From the NCBI GenBank assembly GCA_039817385.1, contig JBCBVY010000004.1, positions 310,001 through 374,000 on the forward strand: DNA of 64,000 nucleotides, written 5' to 3'. The notes under the pieces are model-generated. The model was given only the letters and a program-made list of their open reading frames with translations. It was not told the DNA's origin and did no database searches. This document shows positions 8,896 through 16,427 of this stretch, in pieces. This stretch comes from JBCBCP01 sp039817385. Its GTDB lineage: Bacteria > Pseudomonadota > Alphaproteobacteria > Rhodobacterales > Rhodobacteraceae. Made by a program: the position numbers and the translations under genes. Positions within the stretch are counted from its first letter, which is position 1. Every line of letters starts with the position of its first letter.

Positions 8896-8955
8896 TGGGC
8901 CTCTCTACGCCTGTTCCCGGCAAAAAGCGATGTGCGTTTGTGCGAAGGCCGGTCT

Positions 8956-9025
8956 GCGATCCTTGAAGGATCGCGCGGGGGCCGTTCTTGGAAGAACGGC
9001 GGGGCGGCAATTCTTGAAGAATTGC
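8956..9025. repeat. tandem array of three palindromes
   Basis: Three palindromes start at 8956, 8981 and 9007: GCGATCCTT-g-AAGGATCGC, GCCGTTCTT-gg-AAGAACGGC and GCAATTCTT-g-AAGAATTGC. Arms differ in sequence but each stays self-complementary; the apex CTT/AAG and the 6-base G-rich spacers (gcgggg, ggggcg) are shared. They lie in the 298-base gap between priA and the MFS gene, both on the minus strand. Confidence 0.92.
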
Positions 9026-9080
9026 GGGACGAGCGGTTGCGGAGCGTGTTTTTCAACGTCCTGTGCGTGTGGCTGCTGTC

Positions 9081-9163
9081 GGAGTGGGGGCCAGCCCGTC
9101 GCCATTGGGCTTGAACCAATGGCGCACAATGGCGACCCCCCGGGATTTTTTGGAACAGAGAAG
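9081..9163. repeat. 83-bp dispersed palindromic element, copy 2
   Basis: Inverted copy of 1965-2047 (82 of 83 positions agree by my alignment). It lies about 30 bases beyond the priA stop. In this copy the run CCCGGGATTTTTT reads on the + strand. Confidence 0.9.
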
Positions 9164-9193
9164 AGGGAGCGGTGCGCTTTGCGTTTTGGCTGT

Positions 9194-11386
9194 TCAGTAG
9201 AAAGACTGCGGGTCGATGTCGACGCTCAGGCGGATGTCGCCTTTGGGCCGGTGGGGGGCGAGCCAGGTGCGGATGGCTTTTTGCAGGGGCGCGGCTTTGG
9301 GTGCCTTGATGAGCAGGCGGACGCGGTGGCGGCCCCGGATGCGCGCGATGGGAGCCGGGGCAGGGCCGAAGACCTGGGCGCCCGCGGCGCGCAACGGGCC
9401 ATCGTTCCGGGCCAGCGTGTTGGCGAGGTCGAAGACCGGGGCGGGGTCCGGGCCGCTGAGGATGATACCAGCCATGCGGCCATAGGGCGGCACGCCGGCG
9501 GCGCCGCGTTGGGCGGCTTCCGCGCTCCAGAACGCCTCCTCATCCCCCGCAAGGATGGCCCGGATAACGGGGTGTTCGGGCTGGTAGGTTTGCAGGATCG
9601 CCTCCCCCGGTTTTGTGGCGCGGCCTGCGCGGCCCGCAACCTGGCGCATCAGCTGGAAGGTGCGTTCGGCGGCGCGCAGGTCGGAGCCTTGCAGGCCGAG
9701 GTCTGCGTCGATCACGCCGACGAGCGTGAGGTGGGGGAAATTATGGCCCTTTGCCACCAGTTGCGTGCCAATGATGATGTCGGCGGCGCCTTCGGCAATG
9801 GCCTCGATCTCGGCCTTCAACGCGCGGGCGCTGCCGAACATGTCCGAGGACAGCGTGGCGATGCGGGCGTCCGGGAAGAGCTCTGCCGCCTCTTCGGCGA
9901 GCCGTTCGATGCCCGGGCCGACGGGCGCAAGCCGCCCCTCGGCGCCGCAGGACGGGCACGCCTCCGGCATGGGTTTGGTATCGCCGCATTGGTGGCAAAC
10001 AAGACGTTTGAGGAAGCGGTGTTCGACCATGCGCGCGTCGCAGCTGTCGCATTCGATCTGGTGACCGCAGGCGCGGCACAGCGTGATCGGCGCGTAACCG
10101 CGGCGGTTGATGAAGAGAAGCGATTGTTCGCCTTTTTCCGTACGGCTCCGTACGGCTGCGGCCAGCTCCGGCGCGATCCATTTGTCCGAAGGCAGGCCCG
10201 CCTGCCGCATGTCCAGCGCGCGCATCGTCGGCAGCACGGCGGAGCCGAAGCGGGAGGTGAGTTCGAGTTTCTGGTACTTGCCGGCCTGGGCATTGGCCCA
10301 GGATTCGAGACTTGGCGTGGCAGAGGCAAGCACAACATGCGCCCCACACAGGTTTGCGCGCAGCACGGCCATGTCGCGCGCGTTATAGAGAACGCCATCC
10401 TCCTGCTTGTAGGAGGTGTCGTGTTCCTCATCCACGACGATCAGGCCAAGGTTGCGGAAGGGCAGGAAAAGCGCGGAGCGTGCCCCGATCACAAGGTCGG
10501 CCTGCCCCTGCCCCACCATACGCCAGATGCGGCGGCGTTCGGTCATGGTCGCGCCGGAATGCCATTCGGCGGGGCGGGCGCCAAAGCGGTCCTGCACGCG
10601 GGCCGTGAACTCTGCCGTAAGGGCAATCTCGGGCAGCAGAACAAGGGCCTGACGCCCTTTCGCAAGGGCCTCGGCCACGGCCTCAAGGTAGACCTCCGTC
10701 TTGCCAGACCCGGTGACGCCGCGCAGCAGGGTTGTGCCGTAGGCTTCGGTCGCGACGGCCGCGCGCAGCTGGGCCGCGCCCTTCGCCTGATCGTCGGTCA
10801 GGTCTTTGCCGGGGCGGGAGGGGTCCATCGGCAGGAAAGGCAGATCGCGGGGGCTGTCCTCTTCGGCGACTGCGCCTTGTTCCACGAGGCCCTTGATGAC
10901 AGACGATGACACACCGGCCAGTTCCGCCAGCTCCTTTAGGGTAAAGCTCAGATCGCCATAATCGGCCAGCACCTCCAGCACGCGGGTGCGGGCGGCCGTC
11001 TTGCGGTCGGGCTCCCGATGACCTGCCCGGTACACCTTGCGCATCGAAGGTGGATCGCCCAGGCCCGGCGCGCGGGTGGCCAAGCGCAGCATCGCCGGCA
11101 TCGGGGTCAGCGTGTAGCGCGCAGCCTCCAGCAGGAAGGCGCGCAGCTCCGCGCGCATGGGCGGCGCGTCTAGCACGCGGATCATGCTGCGGATTTTGGA
11201 CCGGTCGTAGTCGCCCTTCCCCGGCCCCCAGGCCACACCGATCACCTTGCGCGGCCCCAACGGCACCTCGACAAAGGCGCCAAGGTGGCAGCCGCCCTCG
11301 GGCGCTTTGTAGTCCAGCAAGCGGTCCAGCGGCTGGGTCGTCAGGACGGCGACCAGATCGCCTTCGTTGAAGAAGTCGGGATGCAT
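9194..11386 (-). CDS. priA: primosomal replication restart helicase PriA
   Basis: 730 residues, normal for PriA, which reloads the replisome at stalled forks. Domains in order: 3'-DNA-binding domain (about 1-100), winged helix (about 115-175), helicase lobe 1 with Walker A GVTGSGKTEVYL and DEEHD box, then a zinc-binding module with paired cysteines (CRACG, CDSC, CHQCG, CPSC) and lobe 2 with QLVAKGHNFP and QVAGRAGR. All helicase and zinc motifs are intact. Single gene; the fructose-6-phosphate-aldolase-type gene is divergent. Confidence 0.97.
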   Translation of the reverse strand: MHPDFFNEGDLVAVLTTQPLDRLLDYKAPEGGCHLGAFVEVPLGPRKVIGVAWGPGKGDYDRSKIRSMIRVLDAPPMRAELRAFLLEAARYTLTPMPAMLRLATRAPGLGDPPSMRKVYRAGHREPDRKTAARTRVLEVLADYGDLSFTLKELAELAGVSSSVIKGLVEQGAVAEEDSPRDLPFLPMDPSRPGKDLTDDQAKGAAQLRAAVATEAYGTTLLRGVTGSGKTEVYLEAVAEALAKGRQALVLLPEIALTAEFTARVQDRFGARPAEWHSGATMTERRRIWRMVGQGQADLVIGARSALFLPFRNLGLIVVDEEHDTSYKQEDGVLYNARDMAVLRANLCGAHVVLASATPSLESWANAQAGKYQKLELTSRFGSAVLPTMRALDMRQAGLPSDKWIAPELAAAVRSRTEKGEQSLLFINRRGYAPITLCRACGHQIECDSCDARMVEHRFLKRLVCHQCGDTKPMPEACPSCGAEGRLAPVGPGIERLAEEAAELFPDARIATLSSDMFGSARALKAEIEAIAEGAADIIIGTQLVAKGHNFPHLTLVGVIDADLGLQGSDLRAAERTFQLMRQVAGRAGRATKPGEAILQTYQPEHPVIRAILAGDEEAFWSAEAAQRGAAGVPPYGRMAGIILSGPDPAPVFDLANTLARNDGPLRAAGAQVFGPAPAPIARIRGRHRVRLLIKAPKAAPLQKAIRTWLAPHRPKGDIRLSVDIDPQSFY

Positions 11387-11464
11387 CGGGCCCTATGGCA
11401 GCAGGGGTTACGGGCCGCGTGATCATGGGCTAAACGAAGGCAAGAGCCAAGGGGAGAGACTGGC

Positions 11465-12118
11465 ATGAAATTCTTTGTCGATACCGCGGATGTGGATGCC
11501 ATCGCGGAGCTGCACGATCTGGGCATGGTGGACGGGGTCACGACGAACCCTTCGCTGATCCTCAAATCCGGGCGCGATATCATCGAGGTAACCCGCGAAA
11601 TCTGTGATCTCGTCGAAGGGCCGGTAAGCGCCGAGGTCGTTGCAACTCAAGCGGACGCGATGATCGAGGAAGGCAAGAAGCTCGCCGGGATTGCGCCCAA
11701 CATCGCCGTGAAGCTGCCGCTGACCTGGGACGGGCTGAAGGCGTGCAAGGTAATCTCTTCGGAAGGCACGATGGTGAACGTCACCCTGTGCTTTTCCGCC
11801 AATCAGGCGCTGCTCGCGGCGAAGGCGGGGGCGACGTTTATCTCTCCGTTCATCGGGCGACTGGATGACATCAATCTCGACGGGATGGAGCTGATCGAGG
11901 ATATCCGGACGATCTACGACAATTACGGGTTTGAGACGCAGATCCTGGCGGCCTCCATCCGGTCGGTGAACCACGTGCAGGACTGCGCGCGGATCGGGGC
12001 CGACGTGATGACCGCGCCGCCCGATGTGATCAAGAAGCTCGCGATGCACCCGCTGACCGACAAAGGGCTGGAGCAATTCCTCGCCGATTGGGCGAAGACG
12101 GGGCAGAAGATCCTCTGA
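11465..12118 (+). CDS. tal: small transaldolase / fructose-6-phosphate aldolase-type enzyme
   Basis: 217 residues, the short TalB-type subfamily (TIM barrel) that forms decamers. Motifs: MKFFVDTADVDAI, VTTNPSL, the Schiff-base lysine in APNIAVKLPLT (about residue 86), and the FISPFIGRLDD motif. In Rhodobacterales this type is annotated as transaldolase of the pentose phosphate pathway, though close relatives are fructose-6-phosphate aldolases; the sequence alone does not decide. A GGGAGAG Shine-Dalgarno lies just before the ATG. Confidence 0.92.
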   Translation: MKFFVDTADVDAIAELHDLGMVDGVTTNPSLILKSGRDIIEVTREICDLVEGPVSAEVVATQADAMIEEGKKLAGIAPNIAVKLPLTWDGLKACKVISSEGTMVNVTLCFSANQALLAAKAGATFISPFIGRLDDINLDGMELIEDIRTIYDNYGFETQILAASIRSVNHVQDCARIGADVMTAPPDVIKKLAMHPLTDKGLEQFLADWAKTGQKIL

Positions 12119-12375
12119 TCCAGGCGGTGGGTTTGCACCCAACCTGGGGCGGCTCGCCTTTCCGGAGCGGCCGGCTGGTTTTGCAAGCTCGCCCTACGGA
12201 GGGGTATCGAACACAGAACAAAAGGCGTCCCGAAAACGCTTCGGGGCGCGTTTTAGTCAAGCATGCACAGAGCGCTGACGCGGTTTCGCAACAAACCTCG
12301 CGGGTTAGGTCAGTTTAGGGCAGATTCCCGCGTGTGCCTGTGCTACAGATCGCGAAACGCCGACAGAGCACGAGC

Positions 12376-13083
12376 ATGAGCAGCACACCCAAGATCGATG
12401 ACGCCTTGCGCGAGGCGATAATTTCCCGTCCCGATGTTATTCTTGACGACAGCGACCTGATGCACGCGCTGATTGCAGCGAACGAGCGCGCGATGGGCGG
12501 CAATATCGTGGACCTGCGCGGCATTGCGATGGAGCGGCTGGAAAGCCGTTTGGATCGGCTTGAAGACACCCACCGCAGCGTGATTGCCGCCGCCTATGAA
12601 AACCTTGCGGGCACAAACCAGGTGCACCGCGCCATCCTGCGGATGCTCGACCCGCTGGAATTCGAAAGCTTTCTGCGCGATCTGGGCGGGCCGGTCGCGG
12701 AAATCCTGCGGGTGGACGCGATCAAGCTGGTGCTGGAATCCCAGCAAAACGACAACGACCCGGCGGTGCGCCGCCTTGGCGATGTGCTGAGCGTGGCGGA
12801 GCCCGGGTTCATCGACACCTACCTGACCGCAGGGCGCGGCGGCACGACGCGCCCGGTCACGTTGCGGCAGGTGGAAGACGGCGACGTGGCCATCTACGCC
12901 AGCAGCGCCGCCTGGATCCGGTCGGAGGCGTGCCTCGCGCTCAATTTCGGACAGGGGCGCCTGCCGGGCCTCTTGGTTCTGGGTGCCGAAGACCCGCATA
13001 TGTTTGGCCCCGCGCAGGGCACCGACCTGCTGGCCTTCTTTGCCGGCGTGTTCGAACGGCAGATGCGGCGCTGGCTGTCTTGA
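12376..13083 (+). CDS. DUF484 family protein
   Basis: 235 residues; GAF-like fold expected. Seen: N-terminal helix followed by DLRGIAMERLESRLDRLEDTHR (heptad-like, about residues 42-63), then an alpha/beta domain ending GLLVLGAEDPHMFGPAQGTDLLAFFAGVFE. DUF484 genes are typically found just before xerC, as here (58 bases). Its biochemical role is unknown. Start at MSSTPKIDD; upstream codons of the open frame lack family similarity. Confidence 0.85.
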   Translation: MSSTPKIDDALREAIISRPDVILDDSDLMHALIAANERAMGGNIVDLRGIAMERLESRLDRLEDTHRSVIAAAYENLAGTNQVHRAILRMLDPLEFESFLRDLGGPVAEILRVDAIKLVLESQQNDNDPAVRRLGDVLSVAEPGFIDTYLTAGRGGTTRPVTLRQVEDGDVAIYASSAAWIRSEACLALNFGQGRLPGLLVLGAEDPHMFGPAQGTDLLAFFAGVFERQMRRWLS

Positions 13084-13090
13084 TGGGGCA

Positions 13091-13136
13091 GGCAAGTTTT
13101 CAAAAAACTTGCCCTGAGACCTTTCTGAAAAGTCTC
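13091..13136. repeat. pair of palindromes between DUF484 gene and xerC
   Basis: Palindrome one is GGCAAGTTTT-caa-AAAACTTGCC (13091-13113, ten perfect pairs). Palindrome two is GAGACcTTT-ctg-AAAaGTCTC (13116-13136, one mismatch). Only two bases separate them. The layout (abutting hairpins with a TT/AA apex) resembles the three-hairpin array at 8956-9025, suggesting a shared class of element. It sits in the leader of xerC. Confidence 0.85.
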
Positions 13137-13141
13137 GGATC

Positions 13142-14071
13142 ATGAGCATCCTGATCTCACCGCAGGCGCGCGATGCGCTGGAGCGTTTTCTCAGCCATCA
13201 GCGCAGCCTGATGGGCGCGGCGGAGAACACATTGCGCGCCTACGGGCGCGACATCACCGAATTTCTCGCGTTCATGACCGAGCATAGCGGCGCGCCGCAG
13301 GGCCTTGCGGCCCTGGAACGGATCGAGACGCGGGACATGCGCGCCTGGATGGCCCGGATGCGCGCCAGCGGGACAGGGCCGAGGAGCCTTGCGCGCAAGC
13401 TGTCTTCGGTCAAATCCTTTTACCGTTGGCTTGCCCCGCGCGAGGGGTTCGAGCCAACCGCCGTCTTGTCCATACGCGCGCCCAAGTTCACCCGCAAGCT
13501 GCCCCGCCCGCTGGAGGTGGACGCCGCCCGCGCGATGCTGGAGACGGTGCCGCTGCAAGCGCGCGAGGGCTGGGTGGGCGCGCGGGACGTGGCGGTTCTG
13601 ACCCTGCTATGGGGCTGCGGCCTACGGATTTCCGAAGCGCTGGGCCTGACCGGCGCAGATGTGCCCCTGCCGGAGGCCCTTCGCATCCGCGGCAAAGGCG
13701 GAAAGGAGCGAATTGTGCCGGTTGTGGACGCCGCGCGCGCTGCGGTAGAGGCCTATGTCCGCGCTTGCCCCCATGCGCAGGGCGCCGATCAGCCGCTTTT
13801 TCGCGGGGTCCGTGGCGGCGCGCTCAGCCCACGCGCGATTCAGAAGGTTATGGCGCAAGCGCGGATGCAGCTGGGCTTGCCTGCCAGCGCCACACCGCAT
13901 GCGATGCGGCACTCGTTTGCCACGCACCTTTTGAACGCAGGCGGCGATCTGCGCGCCATTCAGGATCTGCTGGGGCATGCCTCGCTCTCGACCACGCAGG
14001 CCTATACGGCAGTGGATACGGCGCGGTTGATGGATGTCTATGCAAAGGCGCATCCGAAGGCGCAGGGCTGA
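13142..14071 (+). CDS. xerC: tyrosine recombinase XerC
   Basis: 309 residues. Resolves chromosome dimers at dif together with XerD. N-terminal SAM-like core-binding domain (about 8-105), then the catalytic domain with all active-site residues: R162 (CGLRISEAL), K185 (IRGKGGKER), H253 and R256 (HAMRHSFATHLL), H279 (LLGHASLSTTQ) and nucleophile Y288. The DUF484-xerC pairing and complete motifs mark it as the housekeeping enzyme, not a mobile-element integrase. Confidence 0.95.
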   Translation: MSILISPQARDALERFLSHQRSLMGAAENTLRAYGRDITEFLAFMTEHSGAPQGLAALERIETRDMRAWMARMRASGTGPRSLARKLSSVKSFYRWLAPREGFEPTAVLSIRAPKFTRKLPRPLEVDAARAMLETVPLQAREGWVGARDVAVLTLLWGCGLRISEALGLTGADVPLPEALRIRGKGGKERIVPVVDAARAAVEAYVRACPHAQGADQPLFRGVRGGALSPRAIQKVMAQARMQLGLPASATPHAMRHSFATHLLNAGGDLRAIQDLLGHASLSTTQAYTAVDTARLMDVYAKAHPKAQG

Positions 14072-14098
14072 CAGCCGGAAACGCCGGGACGTCGCCTG

Positions 14099-14644
14099 TT
14101 AGATACCGCGTGCCGTCAGTTCGATGTTCAAGCCGGGGTCAGCCTTCAATGCCTCAAGTGTCGCGCGCAGCCCTTCCCGGCGGTTCCTCACACGCAGAAG
14201 CGGGCCAAGCAGAATGACCCGCGTTTCACCGTTGCGCCCGTCGCGCACCAGGTCGATCAGATGGTCAAAATGCTTTGGCTGATAAAGCCGGACCAGCGCA
14301 TTGGCCAGGGCAGACTTTGTTTCCGATGGCCAGTGATCCGGGTTGTCTTGGAACGGTTTTGCAGTGTTCGGTGTGTTGGCATAGAGCGCAGCGATGTCAG
14401 GCCAGATCGCGCGGGTGTATTTGTTCTTTGTAAAGGATAAAGCGAATGCGATTTCTGACTTGGGCAGATCGTCATATGGGCGCGTTAGGTGGGACAGGAT
14501 GATCGGAAGACCGATCGGATAGTCTTCAAAGTGAAGAAGGCGCACATTAGGGTGCGCATTCAGGCGGACGCCTGCCGCAAGAAGGTCTGTCACCACAGGT
14601 TCAAGGGCTTCTTTGATGCGCTCGGCGCGTCTTTCGATCTTCAT
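14099..14644 (-). CDS. hypothetical protein, 181 aa
   Basis: No family recognised. The protein is mostly predicted helix with evenly spaced leucine-rich stretches (RIKEALEPVVTDLLAAG, ALANALVRLY, LRATLEALKAD), which could be HEAT-like repeats. No signal peptide or membrane segment. Base composition is visibly less GC-rich than the flanking xerC and pcs genes (e.g. 14330-14480), which may mean a more recent arrival. It is encoded convergently to xerC. Confidence 0.62.
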   Translation of the reverse strand: MKIERRAERIKEALEPVVTDLLAAGVRLNAHPNVRLLHFEDYPIGLPIILSHLTRPYDDLPKSEIAFALSFTKNKYTRAIWPDIAALYANTPNTAKPFQDNPDHWPSETKSALANALVRLYQPKHFDHLIDLVRDGRNGETRVILLGPLLRVRNRREGLRATLEALKADPGLNIELTARGI

Positions 14645-14793
14645 GTTACACCTGATTTGCCAGCGCGCGCGGCCCCTGCTTGGCGCGAAGTGAACGCGAA
14701 ACCCGGCTGCACCTCAACGCCTAATCGACTTGCTTGGACGGTCCGGACGCAGGAGGGGGTTGCGCCCATGACCTCGGCATTTATGACAGTTGT

Positions 14794-15489
14794 ATGACAC
14801 AGCGTTTCGCCGCCCTGAGCGTGCACCTTTTCACCGCCATCGGCGCGGTCCTAGCGATGCTTGCAATGCTGGAGGCGGCGCAGGGCGATTGGGCAATGAT
14901 GTATGTCTGGCTTGTCGTGGCCTTCGCCGTGGATGGCGTGGACGGCCCGATGGCGCGGCATTTCGATGTAAAGGCCAACGCGCCCGAGTTTGACGGCGTG
15001 CTGCTGGACCTGATCATCGACTACCTGACCTACGTGTTCATTCCGGCCTTTGCCCTTTTTCAATCCGGGCTGATGGGCGGCTGGACCGGGTGGGCGTCGA
15101 TCATCCTGATCTCGTTCTTCTCGGCGCTTTATTTTGCGGACACGCGGATGAAGACGAAGGACAATTCGTTCAGCGGCTTTCCCGGCTGCTGGAACATGGT
15201 GGTCGTGGTGATCTTTGCCGTGGAGCCAAATTTCTGGGTGTCTTTCGGGCTGGTCACCGTGCTGGCGGTGGCGATGTTCCTGCCGCTGAAATTCGTGCAC
15301 CCGGTGCGCACAGCGCGGTGGCGCGCCGTGTCGTTGCCGATGGCGCTGGCCTGGACGGGGTTTGCCGCCTGGGCCGCGTGGGTGGATTTCTATCCGGGCA
15401 GCTGGGCGCAGACGGGGCTGGTGGTGACATCCGCATATCTGCTGCTTGCGGGGATGGCGCAGCAGCTGATGTACGGACAGGATGGCTAG
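14794..15489 (+). CDS. pcs: phosphatidylcholine synthase
   Basis: 231 residues with about seven to eight hydrophobic helices. Condenses CDP-diacylglycerol with choline to phosphatidylcholine in the inner membrane. The CDP-alcohol phosphotransferase motif is present in the Pcs-specific form with 12 residues between AR and G: DG-xx-AR-(x12)-G-xxx-D-xxx-D, spanning about residues 49-75. This spacing separates Pcs from phosphatidylserine or phosphatidylglycerophosphate synthases. Start at MTQRFAALS. Expected to use choline taken up by the cell. Confidence 0.92.
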   Translation: MTQRFAALSVHLFTAIGAVLAMLAMLEAAQGDWAMMYVWLVVAFAVDGVDGPMARHFDVKANAPEFDGVLLDLIIDYLTYVFIPAFALFQSGLMGGWTGWASIILISFFSALYFADTRMKTKDNSFSGFPGCWNMVVVVIFAVEPNFWVSFGLVTVLAVAMFLPLKFVHPVRTARWRAVSLPMALAWTGFAAWAAWVDFYPGSWAQTGLVVTSAYLLLAGMAQQLMYGQDG

Positions 15490-15495
15490 CGCTCT

Positions 15496-15550
15496 TCAGG
15501 CCCGTGCCGGCCTTCATCGCTGTGCCCGAAGAAGGCCCGGAAGGGCCTGA
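15496..15550. terminator. imperfect hairpin between convergent pcs and ogt
   Basis: TCAGGCCC (15496-15503) pairs with GGGCCTGA (15543-15550), extended by GCCGGCCTTC (15506-15515) with GAAGGCCCGG (15531-15540) around a small bulge. There is no T-run, so it may be a weak bidirectional terminator or just mRNA 3' structure. Confidence 0.45.
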
Positions 15551-15562
15551 GTGAGGGCCGCG

Positions 15563-16021
15563 TCAGAGCAGGAAGGCCCCGGCCCCCTCGTGGCGCAGCA
15601 AGGCGACTTTGGTCTCCACCCCGCCTTTGCCGGAAAACCCTGTCAGCTTGCCGCCCGCCCCCATGACCCGGTGGCAGGGGATGATGACCGGCAGCGGGTT
15701 GCCGCCGCAGGCCTGCCCGACCGCCTGCGCCGAGGCGCCGACCTGCCGCGCGATGTCGCCATAGGTCAGGGTTTCGCCGAGCGGGATCGCCTGCAGGGCC
15801 GCGCAGACAGCCTGCTGCAAGGCGCTGCCCGTGACCCGGGTGGGCAGGTCGAAGGTTTTGAGCGTGCTGGCGGCGTAAGCTTTCAGTTGCGCTTCGGCCT
15901 CGCGCAGGAGGGGCGTGTCGTCCAGGCGCGAAGTTTCGCGCCAGTCGACGCGGGTCAGCGCGCCATCCTCCTCGGTCAGGGTCAGGGGGCCGAAAGGGGT
16001 GTCTACGGTGCGTTCGAACAT
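15563..16021 (-). CDS. ogt: methylated-DNA--protein-cysteine methyltransferase
   Basis: 152 residues. Suicide repair protein removing alkyl groups from O6 of guanine. The active site PCHRV is at residues 115-119 (acceptor C116), preceded by the helix-turn-helix YGDIARQVGASAQAVGQACGGNP that inserts the arginine-type finger region, and followed by GFSGKGGVETK. It lacks the AdaA regulatory domain, so it is the Ogt/AGT type. Convergent to pcs. Confidence 0.93.
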   Translation of the reverse strand: MFERTVDTPFGPLTLTEEDGALTRVDWRETSRLDDTPLLREAEAQLKAYAASTLKTFDLPTRVTGSALQQAVCAALQAIPLGETLTYGDIARQVGASAQAVGQACGGNPLPVIIPCHRVMGAGGKLTGFSGKGGVETKVALLRHEGAGAFLL

Positions 16022-16084
16022 GCAGGGAGGATGGAGCGCTTCGGGTGCGGGCGCAATCCGGATCCTGCGGTTGACGAAGAGGTG

Positions 16085-16130
16085 AGGTCCGGAGCCTCCG
16101 GCGGGGATTTTTTTGAACAGAGAATGAGGA
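16085..16130. repeat. short relative of the GGGGATTTTTT intergenic element
   Basis: CCGGAGCCTCCGG-type palindrome followed by GCGGGGATTTTTTTGAACAGAGAATGAGG. The tail closely resembles the end of the 83-bp element at 9140-9163 (CGGGATTTTTTGGAACAGAGAAG). It lies between DUF3253 and ogt, both on the minus strand. Confidence 0.6.
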
Positions 16131-16193
16131 CCGACCTAGGATTGCCGTGGGGGTTTCAGGTCCGAATGCGCGGAGAGCCAGAGGGGCGGCGCC

Positions 16194-16427
16194 TCAAGCT
16201 TTGAGGCCGAGGCGGATGGGGCCTTTGGCGGTTTGCGGGTCGACTTCAGCGCCTTTTTGGGTGGCTTGGATATCCGGCAGATCAGCCGCGACACGGCGGA
16301 TGTCGGGCATCAAGGCGCGCCACTCGGGGCTGAGCGCGCGGGCGGCTTCGGAGGGGCAGAAGGATTTCCCCCTGCCCCGCTTGTGGGCGAGATCGCGGAT
16401 GGCCCCGGCGATCTCGGCGTCGGTCAT
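16194..16427 (-). CDS. DUF3253 family small protein
   Basis: 77 residues. The pattern MTDAEIAGAIRDLAHKRGRGKSFCPSEAARAL...W..LMPDIRRVAADL matches DUF3253, a small winged-helix-like family of unknown function. Start taken at MTDAEIAG, whose ATG overlaps the ileS stop by 4 bases (ATGA), indicating translational coupling to ileS. An open frame continues upstream inside ileS but is not family-like. Confidence 0.8.
   Translation of the reverse strand: MTDAEIAGAIRDLAHKRGRGKSFCPSEAARALSPEWRALMPDIRRVAADLPDIQATQKGAEVDPQTAKGPIRLGLKA

Noticed and set aside
13142..14071. xerC as a phage or integron integrase
   Set aside because: Its place after DUF484 and standard motifs mark it as the housekeeping XerC; no att-like repeats or mobile genes are near.
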